Of a stretch of 64,000 nucleotides of DNA, positions 50,749 to 59,688 are shown piece by piece. The number at the start of each line of letters is the position of its first letter. Position 1 is the stretch's first letter. A model generated the notes under the pieces. That model made no database searches. It worked only from the letters and a program-made list of their open reading frames with translations, and was not told where the DNA came from. The DNA is taken from positions 35,048-99,047 of the forward strand of contig NZ_QRQC01000006.1 in the NCBI RefSeq assembly GCF_003475325.1. The letters are read 5' to 3'. Source of the DNA: Collinsella sp. AF33-16 (lineage in GTDB: Bacteria; Actinomycetota; Coriobacteriia; Coriobacteriales; Coriobacteriaceae). The position numbers were made by a program, and so were the translations under genes.

Positions 50749-51801
50749 TTAGTGCCTCATAAAGTGGTACTCGATCACATTGCTGTAGGGATGGCCCGGG
50801 CCCACAATGCCCTGCGGGAACAGCGGCTGGTGCGGCGTGTCGGGGTACATCTCTGCCTCGAGGGCAAAGCCGGCGCCCCAGCCATAGTTGGCATCGTCCT
50901 TGGCGTGCTCGTCGCCCAGCCAGTTGCCGGTGTAGAGCTGCACACCCGGGGCGGTGGTGTAGTAGTCCAGCTCACGGCCGGTCCACATCTCCTCGACGTG
51001 CATCGCGCGGCGCAGATTACGGCCATACTGATAGCCATCGATGCACAGACAGTGATCGTAGCCACGGGCGTGCTTAATCTGCGGATCGTCGGCCTCCATG
51101 CCAGGCGCGACGGGGCGCAGCTCGCGAAAGTCAAACGGCGTGCCCTCGACCGGAGCGATCTCGCCGGTGGGGATGTTCTTCTCGTTAATGGGCAGGTAGT
51201 GAGCAGCATTAGCAACAAAGAAGTGCTCGCAGTCCATGCCGGCGTTATGGCCGGCAAGGTTAAAGTACGTGTGGTTGGTCATGGACACGTACGTGGCGCA
51301 GTCGCTCTCGCAGCCATACTCGATACGAAAGGCGCCGGTGCGCGTCACGGTAAACACGGCCGTAAAGGTGCGGTTACCGGGGAGACCCAGCTCGCCATCC
51401 TCAAGCGAGGTGGTCATGCGCACGGCGTTGTGGACCTCGTCGAGCTCAACATCCCACACGCGCTTGTGCAGGCCATGCTCAAGATCGCTGTGCAGGTTAT
51501 TGGCGCCCTCGTTGGCGGGCAGATGCCAGTCTGTGCCATCGATGGTGATCGTGGCACCCGCAGTGCGGTTTGCCACGGGGCCGATGGTTGCGCCAAAGCA
51601 GGCGGGGTTGTCAAAGTAATCCTCGAGCTTATCGAAGCCTAGCACCACATCTCGCACGTTGCCGGGAATGTCGGGCACATCGATACCCAGCACGGTGGCG
51701 CCATAGTCCATAATGCGAACGCAGATCTCGGGCCCGTTGAGGGTGTAACGATGAACGGGGGTACCGCACGGCGCGGTGCCGAAAAGCTCGGAAGTGATCA
51801 T
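50749..51801 (-). CDS. galM: Aldose 1-epimerase (galactose mutarotase)
   Basis: A 350-residue enzyme converting beta- to alpha-galactose. SNHTYFNLAGHNAG-like sequence (MTNHTYFNLAGHNAGMDCE, near residue 172) carries the catalytic histidine, and the acid glutamate is in ALEAEMYPDTPHQPLFP near 318. NNLHSDLEHGLHKRVWD near 95 is the other family block. I chose ATG 51801 with TTAGGAAC upstream; an ATG 60 nt earlier gives an untypical N terminus. The gene is divergent from the DeoR regulator at 52008, as in lac/gal gene sets. Confidence 0.95.
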   Translation of the reverse strand: MITSELFGTAPCGTPVHRYTLNGPEICVRIMDYGATVLGIDVPDIPGNVRDVVLGFDKLEDYFDNPACFGATIGPVANRTAGATITIDGTDWHLPANEGANNLHSDLEHGLHKRVWDVELDEVHNAVRMTTSLEDGELGLPGNRTFTAVFTVTRTGAFRIEYGCESDCATYVSMTNHTYFNLAGHNAGMDCEHFFVANAAHYLPINEKNIPTGEIAPVEGTPFDFRELRPVAPGMEADDPQIKHARGYDHCLCIDGYQYGRNLRRAMHVEEMWTGRELDYYTTAPGVQLYTGNWLGDEHAKDDANYGWGAGFALEAEMYPDTPHQPLFPQGIVGPGHPYSNVIEYHFMRH

Positions 51802-51967
51802 TTGGTTCCTAACATCGAGGTATTTCCGACAAACTGTAGCGCGAACAGGCGAGATTATCACTACACCCCACTAAAGCTGGGGGTATTTTTCTCAAAAAAG
51901 TGATGATTGGAGCTGCGCGGGCGTTCATTTTTGACGCGTACGAGTCTGATACAATTTGTTCGTTACT

Positions 51968-51976
51968 GTTTGAATG
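51968..51976. promoter_or_regulatory. GTTTGAATG box upstream of the DeoR gene
   Basis: The same nonamer is found before lacF (59752-59760) and, with one change, before lacA (61666-61674). It is a candidate LacR site. Confidence 0.45.
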
Positions 51977-52007
51977 ATATGCGCGCAAAGAACGGCGAGG
52001 ATTCATC

Positions 52008-52772
52008 GTGATTAAGGCAGAGCGACAGGATAAGGTTCGTCAGCTGCTCGAGGAGCAGGGCACGGTCTCGGTCAAAGAGATTTCGGATGCGCTGGGCGTA
52101 TCGGACATGACAATCCGCCGCGACCTCGAAGAACTTGCGAGCCTAGGAGAGATCGAGCGCGTGCATGGCGGAGCCCGCAGTGCACAGGGCCGTCCCCACG
52201 CTATGTTGCGCCATGAGTATTCGCACAGCGAAAAGCGCACTAAGCATGCCGAGGAAAAGCTGCAGATCGCACGCCGTGCCGTGGAGCTTATCGAGGAAGG
52301 CTCGACCATCTTCTTGGGTACGGGCACCACGGTTGAGCAGATGGCTTCGATGCTGCCGGCGTTTCGCCTGCGCATTGTGACCAATTCGCTTTCGGTGTTT
52401 AACTTGCTCGAGGCGCGCGAAGACTGCGAGCTGTGCCTCGTGGGCGGCATGTATCGCCGCCGCACCGCCGCCTTTGTGGGGCCCATGGCCGAGGATACCC
52501 TGCGCGCGCTGGGAATCGACGCAGCCTATATCGGCGCCAACGGCATTTTGAACGGCGACGTGTCCACGTCTAACATGGAAGAGGGCCGCATCCAGCAGCT
52601 CGCCTTTAGCAAGGCCGACTCGCGCTATCTGATCGCCGACTCCAGCAAGATCGGCAAGCGCGACTTCTACACCTTCTGCCGCCTGGACAATTTGGACGCT
52701 GTGGTGTGCGAGCCGGATATTGCCGACGAGGACCGCGCCGCCATCGAGGAGCACACGCAGGTCATTTGCTAG
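52008..52772 (+). CDS. DeoR-family regulator, LacR-like
   Basis: A 254-residue repressor. Residues 1-60 are the DeoR helix-turn-helix (RQDKVRQLLEEQGTVSVKEI, SDALGVSDMTIRRDLEELA) followed by RVHGGARS. The C-terminal sugar-phosphate sensor shows IFLGTGTTVEQMASML near 98 and YLIADSSKIGKRDFYTF near 204. LacR of lactic bacteria is of this type and responds to tagatose-6-phosphate, which fits the lac genes in the window. It is divergent from galM. The start is GTG 52008 with GCGAGG upstream. The tagatose effector is an inference. Confidence 0.88.
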   Translation: MIKAERQDKVRQLLEEQGTVSVKEISDALGVSDMTIRRDLEELASLGEIERVHGGARSAQGRPHAMLRHEYSHSEKRTKHAEEKLQIARRAVELIEEGSTIFLGTGTTVEQMASMLPAFRLRIVTNSLSVFNLLEAREDCELCLVGGMYRRRTAAFVGPMAEDTLRALGIDAAYIGANGILNGDVSTSNMEEGRIQQLAFSKADSRYLIADSSKIGKRDFYTFCRLDNLDAVVCEPDIADEDRAAIEEHTQVIC

Positions 52773-52816
52773 CGAGTGCCGCGGGAGATATTGCGTGTTT
52801 CGGCCATTGCAATGGT

Positions 52817-52897
52817 CGGTATTTTTGTAGCTATAAGCTCATTTAAAGCTCGGTATTTTTGTATTATTAGATATATCTGAAGGTCGGTATTTTTGTA
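52817..52897 (+). repeat. Three 13-bp iterons spaced exactly 34 bp apart
   Basis: CGGTATTTTTGTA occurs at 52817, 52851 and 52885, identical in all three and in the same orientation. The spacing of 34 bp keeps sites on similar faces of the helix. The last copy ends 32 bp before the ATG of the ATPase at 52930, so the array probably covers its promoter. Confidence 0.8.
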
Positions 52898-52929
52898 AAC
52901 TAGCACGTAAATTATGCTGAGGTGAGATT

Positions 52930-54300
52930 ATGTTTAAACGGAAGGCATATGATCGTCTGCAGGAGTGGAAAGAACGCTCGCAAGGGCGCACTGCGGTGCT
53001 TATTGAGGGTGCAAGACGCGTTGGCAAAACGACGCTCGTCAAGTGCTTCGCGCAAAATGAATACAAGGATTATCTGTACATTGACTTTTCGGCTGCTAGC
53101 AAAGCCACGCTCGATATATTTCTGAACCATCGTGAAGATGTCGATCTTTTTTTACGCATGCTTCAGCTGCAGTATGGTAAGGCCCTCGAACCGAGAGAGT
53201 CGCTGGTCATTTTTGATGAAGTGCAGCGGTTTCCCATCGCGCGCGAATACATAAAGCATCTTGTAGAAGACGGCAGATTTGATTACATCGAGACAGGCTC
53301 TCTTGTCTCCATCAAAAAGAATGTCGATAGCATTGTCATACCGTCAGAGGAAGAAAGAATCCCTCTCGAGCCCCTCGATTTTGAGGAGTATCTTTGGGCG
53401 ACCGGAAAAGATCTTTATGCAGAAGAGATCCGTAAAGCGCGCGAATCTCGGACCGCGCTTCCGGACGGCGTTCATGCGACGTGCATGAGATTATTTGATG
53501 AGTATATGCTTGTCGGTGGTATGCCTCAGTCGGTCGACTCCTTTGTGGCAGAGAATGATTTTAGAGGATGCGACAGGGTTAAACGGCAGATTATCGCACT
53601 GTACAGGGAGGACATTGCCAAGTTTGGAGGTTCGGACGCTAGACGTGCGCGGGCGGTTTATGACGATATTCCGGGTCAATTATCTGCGGCAAATAAACGG
53701 TTCAAATTTGACAGCTTGGAGAAGGGGTCCCGTTTTGAGACATATGAGTCGGCGTTAATCTGGCTTGAGGATGCGCGACTGATTAACCGTTGCTATTTAT
53801 GCAGTGATCCGAGCGTGGGTTACCGCCTGCACGAGGACGCGTCTTCGCTTAAATGCTATATGGCGGACACGGGATTGCTCGTGAGCTTGGCGTTTGATGA
53901 TGGTCCGGACCTTATGGATGTTCATAGAGACATTCAATTTGGAAGAATTTCAATTAATAAAGGAATGCTAATCGAGAACATCGTGGCGCAGCAGCTTAAG
54001 AGTCTGGGGCATTCGCTTTTTTATTACAGCTGGCAGGAGCCTTCCAAAACAGAGGGGAGTCGGCCCAGAACGCGTGAAATTGATTTTCTTGTTTCGCGCG
54101 GCTTTGAAGACGCGGCTGGAAAACCGCGGGTCACTCCTGTTGAAGTTAAATCTTCCAAATCGTATTCAACAATCTCGCTTGACGATTTCGGCAGACGATT
54201 CGAACGACGAGTCGGAGAAGAGATAGTTCTTCACCCAAAACAGCTCAGGGCTGAAGGGCATAGGATATATCTACCTCTGTATATGACGATCTTTATCTGA
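52930..54300 (+). CDS. AAA ATPase/DUF4143 protein, copy 2
   Basis: A 456-residue soluble protein. Walker A is VLIEGARRVGKTTLVKCFA near residue 21, Walker B region LVIFDEVQRFPIAREY near 95, and sensor ETGSLVSIKKN near 117. The DUF4143 middle includes HEDASSLKCYMADTGLLVSLAFD near 300. The C terminus shows TREIDFLVSRGFED and VTPVEVKSSKSYSTIS, again a PD-(D/E)xK-like pair. It differs strongly from copy 1 at 49289. Preceded by three iterons and followed by an array of palindromes. AGGTGAG precedes the ATG. The role is unknown. Confidence 0.85.
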   Translation: MFKRKAYDRLQEWKERSQGRTAVLIEGARRVGKTTLVKCFAQNEYKDYLYIDFSAASKATLDIFLNHREDVDLFLRMLQLQYGKALEPRESLVIFDEVQRFPIAREYIKHLVEDGRFDYIETGSLVSIKKNVDSIVIPSEEERIPLEPLDFEEYLWATGKDLYAEEIRKARESRTALPDGVHATCMRLFDEYMLVGGMPQSVDSFVAENDFRGCDRVKRQIIALYREDIAKFGGSDARRARAVYDDIPGQLSAANKRFKFDSLEKGSRFETYESALIWLEDARLINRCYLCSDPSVGYRLHEDASSLKCYMADTGLLVSLAFDDGPDLMDVHRDIQFGRISINKGMLIENIVAQQLKSLGHSLFYYSWQEPSKTEGSRPRTREIDFLVSRGFEDAAGKPRVTPVEVKSSKSYSTISLDDFGRRFERRVGEEIVLHPKQLRAEGHRIYLPLYMTIFI

Positions 54301-54310
54301 TCGACGGCAT

Positions 54311-54343
54311 GCGGTCCTGTGGCTCATTGAACCGCAGGACCGT
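54311..54343 (+). terminator. Hairpin after ATPase copy 2
   Basis: GCGGTCCTG pairs with CAGGACCG with extra pairs inside. The T tract is poor. Confidence 0.45.
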
Positions 54344-54570
54344 GTATCGTTGGGGGTTTATTGTGATAATGCGCGCAAGCTAAGCCGGGGATCGAGTTTT
54401 CGGGATATGTCGGTGAAGTTCCGTCACCGCGGACTGGGTGTCCGTGCGCCCGACGAGGTCGTTGCGTGCCTAGAAGCCCCGAGCTCCAGAAGCCGTACGC
54501 TTGTTTCAGGCGTGCTGGTCGAATGCTCCAGCGTGAAAGACCTACGGGTGTAGCTTGCTCGGCCTGTTTG

Positions 54571-54867
54571 TCTCGATCTGTAACAGCTAGGACTGAAAAA
54601 CTCGGCTACGTGTTACAGGTTGAGATTTTTCGGCTAGGTCTAATCTATTCATCTCGATCTGTAACAGGTGGGGGCGAAATAACCGGCTAACTGTTATAGA
54701 TTGAGATTGAGAGGATTGGCCGGTACGTTTGTCTCAATCTGTAACAGGTAGACGCCCAAAACCGGGTTTAGTGTTACAGATTGAGACAATTCGGGCTGGT
54801 CGGTCCCTTTCATCTCAATCTGTAACAGTTGGGACTGAAAAGCTCGGCTGGATGTTACAGATCGAGA
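54571..54867. repeat. Four-unit array of 55-nt palindromes with 80-81 bp period
   Basis: Units lie at 54571-54625, 54652-54706, 54732-54786 and 54813-54867, each exactly 55 nt. Each unit has arms close to TCTCRATCTGTAACA and TGTTACAGATYGAGA, around 25 nt with a loose GGGACTGAAAA-CTCGGCT core. Unit starts are 81, 80 and 81 bp apart. The gaps of 25-26 bp are also related to each other. The array fills the gap between ATPase copy 2 and lacG. Confidence 0.9.
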
Positions 54868-54887
54868 CAAACGGCTTCCGACCTGCA

Positions 54888-54931
54888 CAAAAAGACCGGG
54901 AGCGGCGCGCCGTGTGACGTGCCGCCCCCGG
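54888..54931 (-). terminator. Terminator of the lacEG operon (minus strand)
   Basis: CCGGGGGCGGC pairs with GCCGCTCCCGG with one mismatch, followed on the minus strand by TCTTTTTG. It lies 54 nt after the lacG stop. Confidence 0.88.
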
Positions 54932-54984
54932 CTGAGGAATGGGGGCAGGTTGTGTGAGCGGGGCATCTCGCTAGTCGCAAGTCG

Positions 54985-56424
54985 CTAGTCCAGACGACGG
55001 GTCTGCGCCACGTGCTTGTACCAGTAGGCGCTTGCCTTGGGCGTGCGCTTTTGGGTCTCAAAGTCCACGTAGAAGAAGCCGTAGCGCTTGTTGTAGCCGT
55101 TGGTCCAGGAGAACTGGTCCTGCAGGCTCCACAGGAAGTAGCCGCCCACGTTGACGCCCACTTCCATGGCCTTGAGCAGCCAGCGCAGGTGCTGCTCGAT
55201 GTAGTCGATGCGCGGCTGGTCGTCCACAAAACCGTCCTTGTAGGGGTCCTTGTAGCCCATACCGTTCTCGGTGATGAAGATCTGCTTGTAGTTGGGGTAG
55301 CGCTGCTTAATGTAGACGAGCAGATCGAACAGACCCTCGGGATAGATGATCCAGTCCCAGTCGGTGGTGGGGATGCCAGGCTTGTTCACATGCTCGCCAA
55401 TACCCTTGACGCGCCAGCGGCCGGTGCCCTTCTCGCCCGTACCATTGTGGTGCAGGTCGTTCTCGCCGTCGTAAGCCTTCAAGAAACGGCACTGGTAGTT
55501 GTTAACGCCTAGGTAGTCGTTGTAGAGCGCGGCCTCGCGCATGATTTCCAGATCCTCGTCTAGGATCTCGATGGTGCCGCCCGAGACGGCAGCCAGGCGG
55601 TTGGCGCACTCGATGGTGTCGGGCGCGTAGTCGCCGCGGAAGGTGGCGTCGAGCAAAAACTGGTTTTGCAGCACGTGCTCGTTGTTGGCGGCCTTGATGT
55701 CGGCGGGGTCGTTCTCGTTGAGCGGGTACTTAAACTCCAGCGACTGAATGACGCCGATTTTGCCCTTAAAGCCGCCGTTGTGGAAGGCCAGCACTGCCTT
55801 GGCGTGGGCGAGCATCATGTTGTGCTCGCACTGGAAGGCCTCGGCCAGATGAGCTTTGACGCCGCCGGGGAAGGTACCCTCGATGTAGGTGTTGGAGGCG
55901 TCGGCCCAGATCTCGTTAAAGGTGAACCAGTAGGTCACCTGGTCGGCGTACTCCTTAAAGCAGAAGGTGGCAAAGTCCACAAAGGCATCGATGGTCTCGC
56001 GGTTGAGGAAGTCGCCCTTCTCAAAGAGGGGAAGCGGCGTGTCAAAGTGATGCAGCGTGACGAACGGCTCAACATGGTGCTTATGGCACTCGGCGAAGAG
56101 ATCGTGGTAGAACTGGACGCCCTCGGGGTTGATTTCGCCGGTGCCGTTGGGGAAGATGCGGCTCCAGGCAATGGAGAGGCGAATGCCGTTGATGCCAAAC
56201 TCCTCGCACAGCTCCAGATCGACGGGGTACTGGTTGTAGAAGTCCGAAGCGGGATCGGGGGAGAAACGGCCTTGGGCTTCCAGAAAGTCGTCCCAGGCAA
56301 CCTTGCCCTTACCGTGAGTGCGGGTCTCGCCCTCTACCTGGTAGGCAGCAGTGGCGCCGCCAAAGACAAAGTCCTCGGGAAACTGCGCAGGCGGATTGGT
56401 GACGCTAGCAGGATTAACGGACAT
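54985..56424 (-). CDS. lacG: 6-phospho-beta-galactosidase (GH1)
   Basis: A 479-residue cytoplasmic enzyme splitting lactose-6-phosphate into glucose and galactose-6-phosphate. The sequence follows LacG of lactic bacteria closely: FPEDFVFGGATAAYQVEG at the start, ECHKHHVEPFVTLHHFDTPLPLF near 112, acid/base glutamate in YWFTFNEIWADASN near 165 and nucleophile in IFITENGMGYKDPY near 375. The phosphate-binding segment FSWTNGYNKRYGFFYVDF near 438 has the Lys-Tyr pair. It follows lacE on the minus strand after 66 nt with a hairpin between them. The start ATG 56424 has only a weak ribosome site. Confidence 0.95.
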   Translation of the reverse strand: MSVNPASVTNPPAQFPEDFVFGGATAAYQVEGETRTHGKGKVAWDDFLEAQGRFSPDPASDFYNQYPVDLELCEEFGINGIRLSIAWSRIFPNGTGEINPEGVQFYHDLFAECHKHHVEPFVTLHHFDTPLPLFEKGDFLNRETIDAFVDFATFCFKEYADQVTYWFTFNEIWADASNTYIEGTFPGGVKAHLAEAFQCEHNMMLAHAKAVLAFHNGGFKGKIGVIQSLEFKYPLNENDPADIKAANNEHVLQNQFLLDATFRGDYAPDTIECANRLAAVSGGTIEILDEDLEIMREAALYNDYLGVNNYQCRFLKAYDGENDLHHNGTGEKGTGRWRVKGIGEHVNKPGIPTTDWDWIIYPEGLFDLLVYIKQRYPNYKQIFITENGMGYKDPYKDGFVDDQPRIDYIEQHLRWLLKAMEVGVNVGGYFLWSLQDQFSWTNGYNKRYGFFYVDFETQKRTPKASAYWYKHVAQTRRLD

Positions 56425-56448
56425 GATGATCCAATCGTCTAAATCGAA

Positions 56449-56480
56449 GGGCCAGCCGGTCTTGGATGGTCGGCTGGCCC
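56449..56480 (-). other. Intercistronic hairpin between lacE and lacG
   Basis: GGGCCAGCCG pairs perfectly with CGGCTGGCCC. There is no T tract on the minus strand, so it probably sets relative mRNA stability. Confidence 0.6.
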
Positions 56481-56490
56481 TAGGCGTTAC

Positions 56491-58266
56491 TTACTTCGAA
56501 AGCTGCTCGGAGACGAAGGCGAGAGACTTGTCGCCGTTCTGGGAGAGCTCAATGTACTGCTTACCGCGGCAGGCGACGCATTTGTTGCCCACGCGCTCGC
56601 AGTCTTTCTGCAGGTCGGCCAGGTAGCTTGCGGCCTGCGGGGCCAGGACGACCAGGTCAAAGTCGGGGAGCATGTCCACGTGGTTGCCATATGCCTCGGC
56701 AGCGGTCTCAAGATTGATGCCGCGCTCCTTGGCAGCCTTGGCCAGCGCGTTGGCGAGCAGACCCGAGGTTCCGCCGCCCTGGCAGAGCACGAGCACGCGC
56801 TTGCCGTTGAGGTCGCTGGCGGTCGTTGCCTCGGCAGCGGGTGCTGCAGAAGTGGCAGGGGAGTCGACCTTCACGGCCTCGGCAGCAGCGCCGGCGGCAA
56901 CGCTCTTGGCGTCAGCCTTGCCCTGGAAGGCATCGTTGAGCTTGGCGGCCTTCTCGGCGTTCTTGGCGGCGAGCTCCTCCTGGGAGATCTCGGCCTCCTC
57001 GGCGCACTTCTGGGCGTCATAGGCACGGAAGAACGGGTAGTACAGGACAAAGTCGACGACCAGGATGAGGGCGAGCATCACAAAGGCGAGCGGCTGGAAG
57101 CCCAAGCCCATGATGGTGCCGATGGGGCCGGGAACGGTCCAGGGCAGGGTGTACATAAAGCCGTTCATGCCCAAGAAGTCGATAAAGATCTTGAGGATCC
57201 AGATGTTGGCGATCGGGGCAAAGACAAACGGGACAAAGAAGACGGGGTTGAGCACGATGGGCGCGGCGAACAGCAGCGGCTCGTTGACAGCAAAGCAGAC
57301 CGGGACGATGGCGGCCTTGCCGACGGCGCGCATTTCCTGAGACTTGGCCAGGAAGCAGAACATAAAGACCAGGACGAGCGTGGCACCGGTGCCGCCCATG
57401 CAGACGACGAAGTACTGGGCACCCTGGGTCAGGACAGCGGAAGCGTGCTGGCCGGCCTGGAACGCAGCCAGGTTGTCGGTCATGTTGGCAACGAGAGCGG
57501 CGGCGATGGCGGGCTCGACGATCGAGGGGCCGTGGACGCCGACGAACCAGAAGAGGCTCATGGCGCCGTAGATCACAGCGAGGCCAATGTAGCCGTCGGC
57601 AGCGGTGAACAGGGGCTGGAACACTTGGATGACGCCCTGGGCAAAGCAGAAGCCAAAGGCAGCGCGGAAGACGATGTCAAAGACCCAAAAGACGGTGATG
57701 CAGACGGAGAAGGGGATGATGTCCTTAAAGGTCTGCGAGATGTTGGGCGGAACCTGCTCGGGCATCTTGACGGTGATGTTGCGCTTGATGAAGAACTTAT
57801 AGATGATGCCGGTCACAAACGCAGCGATAAAGGCGGTCAGCAGGCCTTTGGAACCAAGGTAGGTGGTGTTGAAGCCGCTGGCGGCGTCCGTGGCGATCGT
57901 ATCGCTCGAAAGGAGCAGGAAGCCGATGATGGCTGCGCACATGCACGAGATGAAGTTGATCTGGTTGTTCTTGGGCAGGTCGCGGTTCTGAGCGTCGGCG
58001 AAGTGCTTGGCGGTGGTGGCGGCGCAGGCGATGGCCAGGATGCCCATGGAGTAGTTGTAGCACTTCCACAGGGCGTTGTTGATGTCATCGGGCCAATAGA
58101 AACCCCAGATGTTGGGGACCGAGGCTACCAGGCAGAAGATGGACGAGAAGATGATGATGGGGATGACGGAGATAAAGCCGTCGCGGATCGCCTTGAGGTA
58201 CTTGTTGCGGGCGATCGCGTTGAAAAAGGGCTGGCCCTTTTCGATGATGGCGATGAGTTGCTCCAT
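56491..58266 (-). CDS. lacE: Lactose PTS permease, fused IIC-IIB (LacE)
   Basis: A 591-residue membrane protein. Residues 1-430 are the Lac-family IIC channel, beginning EQLIAIIEKGQPFFNAIARNKYLKAIRDGF, with the substrate-site loop PVCFAVNEPLLFAAPIVLNP near 330. A charged Ala/Glu linker follows to about 485. Residues 488-591 are the IIB domain: VLVLCQGGGTSGLLANAL carries the phosphorylated cysteine. TAGGAGC precedes the ATG. IIA is encoded separately by lacF at 59843, beyond the divergent regulator. Lactose is the likely substrate because lacG follows. Confidence 0.95.
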   Translation of the reverse strand: MEQLIAIIEKGQPFFNAIARNKYLKAIRDGFISVIPIIIFSSIFCLVASVPNIWGFYWPDDINNALWKCYNYSMGILAIACAATTAKHFADAQNRDLPKNNQINFISCMCAAIIGFLLLSSDTIATDAASGFNTTYLGSKGLLTAFIAAFVTGIIYKFFIKRNITVKMPEQVPPNISQTFKDIIPFSVCITVFWVFDIVFRAAFGFCFAQGVIQVFQPLFTAADGYIGLAVIYGAMSLFWFVGVHGPSIVEPAIAAALVANMTDNLAAFQAGQHASAVLTQGAQYFVVCMGGTGATLVLVFMFCFLAKSQEMRAVGKAAIVPVCFAVNEPLLFAAPIVLNPVFFVPFVFAPIANIWILKIFIDFLGMNGFMYTLPWTVPGPIGTIMGLGFQPLAFVMLALILVVDFVLYYPFFRAYDAQKCAEEAEISQEELAAKNAEKAAKLNDAFQGKADAKSVAAGAAAEAVKVDSPATSAAPAAEATTASDLNGKRVLVLCQGGGTSGLLANALAKAAKERGINLETAAEAYGNHVDMLPDFDLVVLAPQAASYLADLQKDCERVGNKCVACRGKQYIELSQNGDKSLAFVSEQLSK

Positions 58267-58329
58267 GCAATGCTCCTAAGAGTCGGTGGGTTAGCAACGA
58301 TGGTAGCTTTTGGCGTTCGGTTGCCAAAA

Positions 58330-58463
58330 TGTTGACGTTGCCATTTTGCGGCACAAAAAAAGACGCGAATCGGGGGTTCCTGTACCTGCGAACCGTCGAT
58401 TCCTTACGCGTAAACGTTTGAGCCGCCCGGTGGCTCTGTGTTTGCACAATGGCAACGTTAACA
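58330..58463. promoter_or_regulatory. Paired LacI-type operators between lacE and the LacI gene
   Basis: TGTTGACGTTGCCA (58330-58343) and, inverted, TGGCAACGTTAACA (58450-58463) fit the TG-N4-CG-N4-CA operator form. Extended matches (CCAAAATG..., ...CATTTGG) go beyond the core. The centres are exactly 120 bp apart, compatible with a repression loop. CGGTGAACGGT lies at 58501. The rest of this 357-bp region shows no gene. Confidence 0.65.
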
Positions 58464-58623
58464 TTTGGTCGACAAAAGCCGTTCGGGGAAGCGGGATTGT
58501 CGGTGAACGGTAGGTTTTGGGTGGTGAGCGTATCGTTGGAGAGACGTTGGATATACTTAAATGTGTTTAAAATGACTGTGCAGGATGCCGTCAATGGCAT
58601 CGTTGACATAGAAAGATTGACCT

Positions 58624-59628
58624 ATGGCCGCTGTTAAAAAATCGGTTTCCGTTAAGGATGTGGCGCGCCTCGCGGGCGTCTCGGAACAGACGGTCTCGCG
58701 CACCGTGCACGATTCGCCCAGCGTTCGCCCCGAGACCAAGGAGCGGGTGCGCGCCGCCATGCGTGAGCTGGGGTATCGCCCCAATTTTGCCGGCCGGTCA
58801 CTGCGCCGCGGCAAGTTCAAGACGGTCGGCGTCGCCATGTTCAACATTACCGGCACCGGCAACCTCGACCGTATGGAGGGTTTTGCCGCCGCTGCCGACA
58901 AACACGGCTATGCCATCACCCTTACTAAAGTAGACGGACACCCCTATACCCTCGAGAGCGCATCGTCGCGCATGAGCGCACTGCCGGTGGACGGCATGGT
59001 TGTGATTATGAACCGCATGCCGGCGGACTTTGGCACCTTTGAGCCGCTGCCCGGCATGCAGACGGTGCTCGTTACCATGTTGGAGCACCCGCTGTGCTCG
59101 ACGGTCGATAACGACCAGTTCGATTGCTCGCGCCAGGTTGTCGAGTACTTGCTGGGGCAGGGGCACAAGACCGTGCACTTTATATCGTGCCCCGAGCGCT
59201 CGCTTTCGGGCATGCAGCGCGAGGAGGGCTGGCGTGAGACATTGCGCGCGCATGGTATTGAGCCGCCGCGATTCATTCGTGGCGATTGGACGGCGCAGAG
59301 CGGCTATGCTGCCGGTCAGGCTCTGGCGGACGATCCGACCTGCACGGCCATCTATGCCTCCAACGATGCCATGGCCTACGGCTGCATTCGCGGGCTCGAG
59401 TCGCGCGGAAAGCGCGTGCCCGAGGACGTGAGCGTGGTGGGTGTCGATGACAGCCTGGGCGACATCGTGCCCGATCGTCGCCTGACCACGGTGCGCTTTG
59501 ATAACAAGCGTGTCGGCATGTGGGCGGTCGACAAGATCGCCGGCGCCGAGGGAGTTTCGCCTGGCGTGGAACACATGCTGTTTCCGGGCGTGCTCGTCGA
59601 GGGCGATACGGTGCGCGATGTACGCTAG
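58624..59628 (+). CDS. LacI/GalR-family regulator
   Basis: A 334-residue repressor. Residues 1-55 hold the helix-turn-helix and hinge (VSVKDVARLAGVSEQTVSRT, then RPNFAGRSLRRG). The rest is a periplasmic-binding-like ligand domain, with CTAIYASNDAMAYGCIRGL near 240 and VSVVGVDDSLGDIVPDRRLTTVRF near 268. It is divergent from lacE and flanked by two LacI-type operators, so it most likely controls lacEG and itself. The ribosome site before the ATG is weak. The start MAAVKKSVSVKDVARL is typical. Confidence 0.92.
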   Translation: MAAVKKSVSVKDVARLAGVSEQTVSRTVHDSPSVRPETKERVRAAMRELGYRPNFAGRSLRRGKFKTVGVAMFNITGTGNLDRMEGFAAAADKHGYAITLTKVDGHPYTLESASSRMSALPVDGMVVIMNRMPADFGTFEPLPGMQTVLVTMLEHPLCSTVDNDQFDCSRQVVEYLLGQGHKTVHFISCPERSLSGMQREEGWRETLRAHGIEPPRFIRGDWTAQSGYAAGQALADDPTCTAIYASNDAMAYGCIRGLESRGKRVPEDVSVVGVDDSLGDIVPDRRLTTVRFDNKRVGMWAVDKIAGAEGVSPGVEHMLFPGVLVEGDTVRDVR

Positions 59629-59688
59629 GGTGCAGACCTGTTTGGGTTGCCGCTAATAGTGTTTGATATTGTTCGAATTGGTTAAAAA

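Noticed and set aside
54571..54867. CRISPR array
   Set aside because: Repeats are palindromic 55-nt hairpins, the 25-26 nt gaps are related to each other, and no cas gene is present.
56680..58335. A 551-codon plus-strand open frame opposite lacE
   Set aside because: It mirrors lacE codon by codon, is Gly/Asp/Glu-rich without a fold, and has no ribosome site.
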